64,000 bases of DNA, taken from NCBI GenBank assembly GCA_007115705.1, contig QXEO01000817.1, forward strand, positions 1,346,500 to 1,410,499. The letters run 5' to 3'. The DNA is from Dactylis glomerata (lineage: Eukaryota; Streptophyta; Magnoliopsida; Poales; Poaceae). The notes under the pieces were generated by a model. It was not told the origin of the DNA. It ran no database searches and was given only the letters and a program-made list of their open reading frames with translations. Shown here piece by piece: positions 55,505 to 64,000 of the stretch; position 1 is the stretch's first letter; each line of letters begins with the position of its first letter. The translations under genes were made by a program, and so were the position numbers.

Positions 55505-55516
55505 GTAGCCCCCGAG
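55505..55516 (-). other. Tat-element polypurine tract
   Basis: Minus strand ctcgggggctac adjoins the LTR start. The 10-mer agcccccgag (plus strand) recurs at 56263-56272, 56401-56410 and 58976-58985. Confidence 0.7.
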
Positions 55517-56590
55517 ATTCTACCAGAACTGCAGGTTTAGGTTGAATCTCAGATCTTCAAATCTTTGACTTGACCAATACTTCTTCTTCATATCTTCAAA
55601 TCTTTGACTTGGTCTTTCAACTTATCTTTTTATTATAATGTTTTGCAAGGGGTTTTGATGAACAAGCCTGACAACTCTGACAGATCAAGAGGCTAGTTAA
55701 CTGCCAGAACAGATACTTGTCACCTACTTCAAATTCAATCCCCTTGTACTTGAATTCGGAAAACCGGTCAAACCCATTCTTTTGCCGCATTTAGGACTTA
55801 CAAAGAATGGATCCTAGTGATTCTCAGGGTACCCAGTGCGTCCACCAGGATTTTCTTTGCGTCGTAGACATGGATAAATACCAGCAGAGCGCATCCATGT
55901 GCGTATACCGGGCCACACATGACGGATCTCGGGGTCTTACCTTTGTGATATATTTCAACCACGACATTCAAGTTTTGTCGCGATGATGCAACTTGAGAAT
56001 CATATGTCGCAGCCTTGTTTGACTGAATCAATATGCAAAATTTTCGAGTTATCCTTTTTAACTCTCATGAATAGCTCCTGATGGGATTAATTGATGTTCA
56101 TTTTGTCGACAATGTAGCCGAAGTTCATTGCTGGCGAAATGCAACTGATTGCGCCTAAACCACTTTGTCCATCAACTGGCTCTTCATCATCAACTTCAAC
56201 TTCTCTTCTTTCTTTTGTCGACTTCTTTCTATCGGGTGCGCGACAGCGCTCCCGATGGGAGTAGCCCCCGAGGCTATAGCCGAATTTTTCGGGTATAGGC
56301 TCAAAAAGATAGACATACCTCTTCCATATATTTTGCCTTGCGATATTTCCCGACATGATTCGCCCTTTTAGTGGTTCTTCTCTTCTTTTCTTGTGACTCA
56401 AGCCCCCGAGTCCAAGATGAGGTACGCTGTGCTTCTTGATAGATAACCTCTTTTTTTTCCTTCTCTCCTTTTTTTTGTTCGTACCATTTCTCTTGATACG
56501 CTGATGCTTCTTTTATCGTCTGCGCTGGGCAGAATATAAGAGCCCGTACATATAATTTTGGATCGTGCCTTTGTAGAGGCCCATTAATAT
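55517..56590 (-). other. Tat-element 3' non-coding region
   Basis: AT-rich with T-runs (56446-56480). No defensible ORF on the element's strand. It holds two copies of the purine-tract motif and ends at the start of the plus-strand promoter-like region. Confidence 0.5.
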
Positions 56591-56595
56591 GTACT

Positions 56596-56717
56596 TATAA
56601 ATAAAGCATGTTTGGCGAGGGTAAAAACCCTAATTCAGTCATTAGTCTCTTCCTCCGCCGCATCATCTTCCTCTCCTTCATCTCATCTAGGGTTTCTTCT
56701 ATACAACACTTAGCTCC
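56596..56717 (+). promoter_or_regulatory. Promoter and leader of antisense AT-hook/B3 gene
   Basis: The TATA box tataaata is at 56596-56603. Telo-box-like motifs aaaccctaa (56625-56633) and ctagggttt (56688-56695) sit in a CT-rich leader, as in many plant genes. The ATG at 56718 follows in context ccatgg. Confidence 0.55.
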
Positions 56718-57257
56718 ATGGCCGATGCAGGTGGATCGCATCTGAACATCGGCGCCCCGGTGGAGAAGTGGGGCCGCGGCCGCCCTCGCGGCAGTAAGAA
56801 TAAGGCTGCTATCTCAGCTGCGGTAGCTTCATCGTCTGCTCCGATGAAGCGGCACCCCGGCCGTCCGGCCGGGATTAAAAATAAACCCAAGGTGCCATCT
56901 GCTGCACTAGGTCCAAGCGCTCCTTCTCCTATCGTTTCTCCTCCTCTGCCCAGAGTGTACTCCTTTTTCTGCATCGCCGATGCGCAGTGCCGTGAGATTC
57001 AGTGATTACCGCTGAAATTCACTAAGTTCATGGATGGGCGAGAACTGCGGGAAGCGGTTCTTCGTGAACACTCTGGGGGAGGGACTCCCTATGAAGTGGA
57101 GGTCTGGTATGACGGTGCTGGTGAGCAGTACTTCAAGGGTGGCTGGTCGCAGTTTGCAGAAGATCATGACCTCCACCAAGGCTTCTTCGTGACTTTTGAC
57201 TACCACATCGGTACGTCAAAGTTTGACGTGAAGGCCTACGACTGCACCCAGTGCTAG
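56718..57257 (+). CDS. Antisense AT-hook plus B3-domain gene within the Tat element, one in-frame TGA
   Basis: It runs opposite to the element. Codons 1-95 encode two AT-hook-like motifs: GRGRPRGSK (about residues 17-25) and HPGRPAGIK (about 48-56). Each has the GRP core used to bind the minor groove of AT-rich DNA. After TGA at 57003-57005 the same frame continues for 83 codons (ATG at 57030). It has the pattern of a plant B3 DNA-binding domain: LPLKFTKFM, then a VEVWYDG strand, KGGWSQFAEDHDL and FVTFDYHIGTSKFDV. A protein of about 178 residues would result if the TGA were a sense codon. Antisense extra ORFs are known from Tat-lineage elements of grasses. A role in regulating the element or host chromatin is inference. 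Confidence 0.65.
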
Positions 57258-57688
57258 AAGGAGTACGACGCTAAAGTGCACTTTCATTAGATTCTCCCTT
57301 TATGTAATATCTTTTCTTTAGTTGTCCTTTCTCGTGCTGTCTGTAATAAGTAGTCGTATTGAATTATATTGTGTGCCGGCTTTATTAATAGACCATGGGA
57401 ATGGACCGTCATTCCGAGGTATGCCCTTAATGTATTATCGGGTTCCTTTGAACCGTGCTTGTTTTTGTCGAATATCGGGTTGCGAACAACCTAGTAGTAT
57501 ATCTCAGATACTCACAAGGCTCAATAACTTGTTAATATTATTTTGTACGACTCGAGGGGCTGAGCCCCTGAGTGGAAAGTAAAATACTTATACATATTTG
57601 TCGAGTTGACCCAAAGAATCCGACATGTGGCCTCATGTTCTGGGTTCAGGGGGTCCTAACCCGAAAGATTTTTATCGCCTTGCGTCTT
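57258..57688 (-). other. Tat-element spacer between antisense gene and pol
   Basis: Non-coding. It includes a short hairpin aggggctgagcccct (57555-57569). Confidence 0.4.
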
Positions 57689-60600
57689 CTATGCGTATAA
57701 CCGACGTAGTTGCTCTGCATTCCACGGGTTACTCTCGTCTTTCCCTGTTTTCTTGTCTTGTAGTCCATAAGCTCCTCCTGGTATTACTTCCGTCACGATG
57801 TAGGGTCCTACCCATGGGGACTCCAATTTTCCATGACCATCTTGCTTAAGTCGTAGAACTAGATCTCCCACCACGAAAGATCATGGACGAACTCGACTAT
57901 TGTGGTAGTTTCGTAGATTTTGCTGATATTGAGTAGCTCTGGCTAGTGCTACGTCTCTTGCCTCGTCGAGTGCATCGACATCATCCTGAAGTGCTTCTGT
58001 GGAAGTTGTCTCATCATACGCCGCGATTCTTAGAGCTTCATGAGTTATCTCGGCTAGAAGCACGGCTTCTGCGCCATGGACTAGGAAGAAAGGCGTTTCT
58101 TCAGTAGCTGCGTTAGGTGTAGTTCAGAGACTCCAGAGTACAGAGGGTAGCTCATCTACCCAAGCGTGCTTGGCTTTCTCGAGGGGTGCTAACAGCCTTT
58201 TCTTTATCCCATTGCATATTAAGCCATTGGCTTTCTCGACTTGCCCATTTGTCTTTGGATGCGCCACAGATGCAAATTTCAATTTAATTCCCAAACTTTC
58301 ACAGTAATTCTTGAACTCCTTCGATGTGAAGTTTGTCCCATTATCTGTGATTATACTGTGTGGTACTCCGAAGCGAAAAACTATGGACTTGATGAAATTG
58401 ATTGTGGCTGTAGAATCTTGAGTTGTTACGGGGGCTGCCTCTATCCACTTGGTGAATTTGTCAACTGCTACCAGCATATAAACATGCCCTCCTGGCCAAT
58501 ATTTGTGCAGTTTTCCTACCATGTCAAGACCCCATTGCGCGAAGGGCCAGGATAATGGTATTGGTTGCAACTCCGCTGCTGGCGCGTGTGGTCGAGATGC
58601 GAAACGTTGATAAGCCTCGCACTTCCTCACTATGTCTTTTGCGTCCTCAATGGCTGTTAGCCAGTAAAATCCTGCATGAAAGGCTTTGGCTGCAATGGCT
58701 CTGCTGCTAGCGTGATATCCACATACCCCTGCGTGGATGTCCTTTAAGATTTCTTGCCCTTCTTGAGGAGTGACGCACCGTTGCAAGACGCCTGTTATAC
58801 TTCTCTTGTATAATTTTCCTTGCAACACGACGAAAGCCTTGGATCTTCGTATTATCCTTTTCGCTTGTACTGTATCTTTGGGTAGTGTTTTGTTTACCAT
58901 GTAAGCCAAGTATGGTTGTATCCAGGTTTCCTCGATCATCATAACTTCTTCGGGTTCAGCTGTCCCTCTATTGCTAGCCCCCGAGCCTGTTGCTTGGTGC
59001 TGGACTTGTTCTCCTGTAGTCAAGACTTTGTCGCTTTTTATTGATCTTTCTATGATTTCTTCCCAAAAAACTCCTTGTGGTACGGGTAAACACTGGGACC
59101 CAATATTTGCTAAATTGTCAGCTTCCTCGTTGCTGGCTCTACTGACATGCAAAACTTCGCATCCGTCAAATGTTCCCTCTAAATAGTAATATAAGTTTCT
59201 GTACGCTGTCATATTGTCGCTGATGACATCGCACTTGTTCATAACTTGTTGGACGACGAGATTCGAGTCTCCAAATATTTTCAGTCGAGTTGCTCCGCAT
59301 GCTTTGGCCATTTTCATCCTATGGAGCAGCGCCTCGTATTCGGCTTCATTGTTAGAAGCTTGGGGAAAACTCATCCTTAACACATACTTCAACTTGTCGC
59401 CTTGTGGTGATATCAGGACTACTCCTGCTCCTGCGCCTTGGATTCTTTTTGAACCGTCAAAGTACATTGTCCATACACTCAATAAATCTGGCGGCCCTGT
59501 ATTTTGTAACTCCAGCCACTCTGCTGTGAAGTCTAGTAAAACTTGTGATTTGATCGCCTTTCGCTTTTCATACGTGATGTCGAGGGGTGATAATTCAATT
59601 CCCCATAAGGAGACATGTCCTGTTGCTGAAGGATTGTTCAATATGTTGGATAGTGGTGCTTCGTTAACAACTACAATTAGGTGCACCACAAAATATTGCT
59701 GTAGTTTTCGTGCTGTTGCGAACACGCTATACGCAAGTTTCTGGTAGTGCGGGTACCTTTGCTTTGTTGGAGATAGTACCTTGCTGACGAAATATACTGG
59801 CCGCTGGACTCCATGAGCTTTTCCTTCTTCACTTCTTTCGACTACCAATACTATGCTCACCACTTGATGTGTTGCTGCAATATATAGTAGTAATGGCTCT
59901 TTTTCCTTTGGTGCGACCAACACCGGCGGTGTGGAAAGCACTTACTTTAATTGTGCGAAAGTTGTGTCCGCTTCTTCCGTCCACTCGAATTTGTCGTCTA
60001 ATTTTTTCATCAGTGCGTAGAAAGGAAGTGCTTTCCCTCCTAGCCGCGCCACAAATCGACTCAGTGCCGTGACGCGTCCTACGAGCTTCTGTATGTCGTG
60101 CAGCTTTGTTGGTTTCCCCATTGTTAGTATTGCTTGGATCTTCTCTGGGATTGCCTGTATTCCTCTTGCGGATACCAGGAATCCCAGGAGTTGCCCTGCA
60201 GATACCCCAAAGGAGCATTTTGTTGGGTTAAGCTTGAGCTTGTACCTGTTTAAGTTGTCGAAGGTTTCTGCTAGATCACTGATTAGTGACTCTTCCTTTC
60301 TTGTGGTAATAACCACGTCGTCGATGTAGACTTGAATGTTTCATCCTATTTGACTTCCAAGGCAATTTTGCATCATCCTTTGATAGGTTGCTCCTGCATT
60401 TTTTAAACCAAAAGGCATGACTTGGTAGCAGAACACGCCGTATGGTGTTATAAAAGCTGTTTTTTCCTCATCTTTTTTCTTCAATTTGATCTGGTTGTAG
60501 CCAGAATATACGTCCAGGAAGGAAAGCCTTGCGCACCTCGCTGTTGAGTCAATTATCTGATCAATGTGAGGTAGAGGGAAGGGATCCTTTGGGCAGTGCT

Positions 60601-60952
60601 TGTTGAGAGACGTGTAGTCGACACACACTCTTTGTACGTCTGTATTTTTCTTGGGGACTATAACTGGATTAGATACCCAAGTCGACGTTTTGATTTCTTG
60701 GATGAACCATGCGTTTTTTAGCCTGTGTAGCTCGGACGCTATTGCTTTCCTTTTGGGTTCATCAAATCTTCTCAATGGTTGTTTGACTGGCTTTGCTTTG
60801 GGATCGACGTTTAGTGCGTGCTCGATGAGTTCCCTGGGAACCCCTGGCATATCTGAAGGACACCAGACAAAGATTTCCCAGCACTCACAGAGGAACTCGA
60901 CGAGCGCGCTTTCCTATGCGGGATCTAGGTTTACTGCTATAGAGGTGGTCTT
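57689..60952 (-). pseudogene. pol: Tat-element pol (RT, RNase H, integrase) with several nonsense codons
   Basis: One collinear frame on the minus strand. RT enters from the right with a TAG near 60915, where Trp would be usual. It continues with LNKHCPKDPF and MPFGLKNAGATYQRMM, and meets TGA at 60341-60343 just before the YIDD motif. RT and the first RNase H follow, to TAA at 59942-59944. A second RNase H (FDGSKRIQGAGAGVV) and integrase (CEAYQRF, WGLDMVGKL, ITDNGTNF, NGQVEKAN, D-E spacing 35) run to TGA at 58124-58126. The rest of integrase ends through another TGA (57881-57883) at 57689. Three of the stops fit CGA to TGA. The second Cys of the zinc pair is Tyr (EAYQ). Confidence 0.82.
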
Positions 60953-61950
60953 TGATATGTCTCAAACGTATCTATAATTTTTGATGCTCCATGCTTGTTT
61001 TTACACCATTTGCCTTGCATTTCGTTACACTTCGTGGCGTTTTTATGTGATTTCGGGAACTAACCTATTAACAAGATGCCACAGTGCCAGTTCCCTGTTT
61101 TCTGCTATTTTTGTGTTTCAGAAAAGCTACACAGGAAATATTCTCGGAATTGGACGAAACAAGTTCTAGAAGTCTTATTTTTCCTGGAAGCTTCCCGAAG
61201 ACCGAAAGAGAGCCGGAGGGGGGCCAAAGGCCGCCCTCACACATAGGTGGCGTGGCCCAGGCCCTGGCCGCGCCACCCTGGTGTGAGGAGCCCCTGGCTG
61301 CCCTCTGATGATGCCCCTTCGCCTATATAAAGCCTCGGGACAGAAAACCCTAGGGGAGTTGGTGAAATTTCCAGAACAGTTCCGCAGCGCCGCCGCCGTC
61401 GAAGACAAATTTCGGGGGACAGAAGTCTCTGTTCCGGCACCCTGCCGGGACGGGGAAGTGCCCTCGGAGCCATCTCCATCGATCTCCATCGCCGTCTCCG
61501 CTGTCTCCATCGACCTCACCGCCATCTCCATCAACCTTGCTGTCTCCTATGATGAGGAGGGAGTAGTTCACCCCCGGGGCTGAGGGCTCTACCGGTAGCT
61601 ATGTGGTTCACCTCTCTCTCCCATGATGTGATCTTTATGTGATCGTGAGCTTTGTATCATGTTGGATAAGTAGATGTTACTCTTCTTCATTATGTGTACT
61701 CTAGTGTGTTATTAAAGTAATCTATTCCTCCTGCCATGGTGTAACGGTGACAGTGCGTGCATCATGGTGGTACTTGGTCTAGGCTACGATTGTGATCTTT
61801 TATGGATTATGAGAATAATTATCACTATGATAGTATTGAAGTGATCTATTCCTCCTTTCATGGTGTAATGTTGACAGTGTGTGCACCGTGTTAGTACTTG
61901 GTCTAAGTTGCAATAATATCTATCTTGAGTTGTGATTTGATTTGGATATC
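60953..61950 (+). repeat. LTR C1 of an Athila-like element, cut by LTR D
   Basis: It starts tgatatgtctcaaacgtatc inside the Tat element. It has a U3 palindrome (61236-61257 and 61266-61287, with a G-T pair compatible with RNA folding), a TATA box tatataaag (61324-61332) and the leader hairpin ccggcaccctgccgg (61434-61448). No LTR end is visible before D begins, so it is probably interrupted. Within it a block of about 75 bases starting atctattcctcc (about 61721 and 61849) is repeated with changes. Confidence 0.75.
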
Positions 61951-63555
61951 TGATACGTCTCAAACGTATCTATAATTTTTGATGCTCCATGCTTGTTTTT
62001 ACACCATTTGTATATTGTTTCGTTACACTTAGTGGCATTTTTATACATTTTCCGGAACTAACCTATTAACAAAGTGCCACAGTGCCAGTTTCCTGTTTTC
62101 TGCTATTTTTGTGTTTCAGAAGTGATACACAGGAAATATTCTCGGAATTGGACGAAACAAGTTCCTGAAGACTTATATCACGGGGAAGATTCCAGACATC
62201 CAAAGATCTGACGGAGTGGGGCCACGTGGGCCCCAGACACAGGGGCGGCGCGCCACCCCCCTGGCCGCGCCAGCCCCGTGTGAGGGGGCGTGGTCCCTCC
62301 TCTGACATCGCCCCTTCGCCTATATATACCCCCTGACGAGAAAAACCTAAGGCCCGATCAGTTTTCCAGAATACATCGCGATCCGCTGCCGCCGTCGACC
62401 CGAAGATCGGGAGGGTCCAGAAGCTCTTCCCGGCACCCTGCCGGAGAGGGGAATCGCCACCGGAGGTCTTCTTCATCGCCATGCTTGCCTCCGGAGCGAT
62501 GAGTGAGTAGTCTACCTTGGACTATGGGTCCATAGCAGTAGCTAGCTGGTTGTCTTCTCCACCATGTGCTTCATGTTTAGATCTCATGAGCTGCCCTACA
62601 TGATTGAGATCACCGTTATGTAATACTATGATGTTGGTTTGTTGGGATCCGATGAATATTGGTGTTTATGATTAAGTTGCTGTACTGAATTATATCTTTT
62701 GTTATCTCTATGTTGTTTATGATCTTGCATGCTCTCCGTTGTTAGTAGCTATCTTGGCCGAGTAGTTGCTAGTGACTCCAAGAGGGGGTATTTATGCTCG
62801 ATAGTGGGTTCATGTCTCTATTTCACCTGGGGGAGTGACAGAAACCTCTAAGGTGGTAGATGTGCTGTTGCTACTAGGGAGAAAACAACATTCATATGCT
62901 CAAGGGCATATGCTTTGTTTACATTACACACTTTGCTTAATGCAATTATCTGTTGTTCGCAACTTAATACTTCTAGGGTGTTCGGATGATATCCCCGGGG
63001 GTGGATTATTAGTCATAGATGCAATTGGATGGCGGTCTATGTATTTTGTTGTAATGCCCAGAGTGAATCTCATAGTGATCTTCTTGACATATCACATTAT
63101 CTTTATTCTATCAATTGCCCAACTGTAATTTGTTTACCCAGCATGTTATTTTATCTATGGAGAGACACCACTAGTGAACTGTGGACCCCGGTCCTATTTT
63201 AATCATATTGCAATCACCTGTTTACTTTTCCCGCACTGTTTACTTTACTCGCATATTACTACTGTTTTCCACTCGATACACTCATAACCTTTGTTTCAAG
63301 CAAACCGGTGAGATTGACAACCTCATCGCAAGTTGGGGACAAAGTATTTGTTTGTGTGTGTGCAGGTTCCACAAACACCTTCAGTCGTCATCGTCTCTCT
63401 TCTCCTGATCGATAAACCTTGGTTTCTTAACTGAGGGAAAACTAGCCGCTACACTCATCATACCTTCCTCTTGGGGTTCCCAACGGGCTGGTCATCACCA
63501 CGCACAAGGACTTACTGCTCCCACGTCAACTAAACGCCACAGCTCTTTTCTGGCG
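61951..63555 (+). repeat. LTR D of a related Athila-like element
   Basis: It starts tgatacgtctcaaacg, preceded by atatc. The first 230 bases are close to C1, then it diverges. Palindrome near 62237-62282, TATA tatatata at 62321-62328, leader hairpin ccggcaccctgccgg at 62430-62444. The LTR probably ends at 63541 (gccaca), followed by a primer-site start tggcg (63551-63555), after which the sequence no longer matches a tRNA-Asp site. The exact end is uncertain. Confidence 0.6.
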
Positions 63556-64000
63556 TCATCATCACACGAGTAGCAATATCTCTATAAGTGGTGTTTGTCA
63601 AGTACTTGATGAACTTTGAGGAGTGCTTCGTAGCCCTACGCAATGATTAGTGTTATTCAATAGGAGAGTAATTCAGAGTACCATAGTGAAGAGAAGTTAT
63701 TTATTTGTTCAATTATGTTATATTTGTTGGGAGTGTGTCCACTAGTGAAAGTATGATCCCTAGGCCTTGTTTCCAAGCTTTGCACACCGTTTACTTGCTG
63801 TTTTGTTAATTGTTTGCTTGCTGCCATTTTTATTCCAGATTGCATTTACTACTTATAATCATCTATACCACTTGTATTTCACTATCTCTTCGCCGAACTA
63901 GTGCACCTATACATCTGACAAGTGTATTGGGTGTGTTGGGGACACAAGAGACTTTCTGTATCGTAATTGCAGGGTTGTTTGAGAGGGATAGCTTTGACCT
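63556..64000 (+). other. Unassigned LTR-like sequence at window end
   Basis: No ORF. Phrases such as tgttggggacacaagagact followed by a Gln/Leu-poor AT/GT-rich stretch look to me like LTR sequence of another Triticeae Gypsy family. I cannot place its borders. Confidence 0.3.

Larger units (their letters stand above)
55171..60952 (-). mobile_element. Gypsy element of Tat lineage, minus strand, 5' part beyond LTR C1
   Basis: The 3' LTR is at 55171-55504. A polypurine tract, a long 3' non-coding region carrying a plus-strand gene, integrase, RNase H and RT follow toward higher coordinates. At 60953 LTR C1 interrupts it; gag and the 5' LTR are outside the window. RT motifs such as LNKHCPKDPFPLP, and the TAEWxLQ-like RNase H region with a second RNase H domain (FDGSKRIQGAGAGVVL), are typical of Tat/Athila-group elements. 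Confidence 0.8.

Noticed and set aside
60953..63555. C1 and D as the two LTRs of one element
   Set aside because: They are adjacent with no internal region between them and diverge strongly after the first 230 bases, so they are LTRs of two related families.
1..64000. tRNA, rRNA or host protein-coding genes
   Set aside because: None found by eye. The only tRNA-like signals are primer sites, and all long ORFs are retroelement-related.

Overview
This window reads as intergenic heterochromatin of a large-genome grass, most likely a Triticeae species (wheat, Aegilops, barley or rye). I see no convincing free-standing host gene. Nearly every base belongs to a transposable element, and most elements are nested inside others. 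The Triticeae suggestion rests on the density and type of elements, and on LTR starts of the kind tgatacgtcc/tgatacgtct that I associate with Triticeae Gypsy families. It is an inference, not a database match.

Layout, outermost to innermost. A minus-strand Athila-like Gypsy element B (35498-55024, with an intact 1030-residue pol ORF) was hit by a CACTA-like DNA transposon whose right end is at 35497. A Copia element of SIRE/Maximus type (window start to 31332) sits in that transposon. An Athila-like, pol-less Gypsy element A (4497-26537, target duplication tatcc) sits in the Copia RNase H region. A chromodomain Gypsy element of Tekay/Del type, T1 (4827-17460, duplication catat), sits in the promoter of A's 5' LTR. 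A second Tekay-type element, T2 (35631-46914, duplication caacg), sits separately in B. To the right of B come a scrap of Copia gag (55025-55170), a minus-strand Tat-lineage Gypsy element (from 55171), an LTR C1 inserted in the Tat element at 60953, and another LTR, D, from 61951.

Coding content is gag, protease, reverse transcriptase, RNase H and integrase in various states, plus accessory ORFs: a 314-residue coiled-coil ORF ahead of gag in T1; ATHILA-ORF1-like proteins in A and in the Copia element; a short coiled-coil ORF after pol in B; and, on the plus strand opposite the Tat element, a small AT-hook plus B3-domain gene with its own TATA box.

The pattern most worth following is that the accessory ORFs of A, B and the Copia element are each preceded by an internal copy of the palindromic module found in that element's own LTR U3. 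Two of the three have a plausible GT-AG intron. In A and B an internal copy of the polypurine tract lies just downstream, and the Copia element repeats its tract core several times. They look like separate transcription cassettes inside the retroelements. All lesions and boundaries were read by eye; no alignment or search was run.
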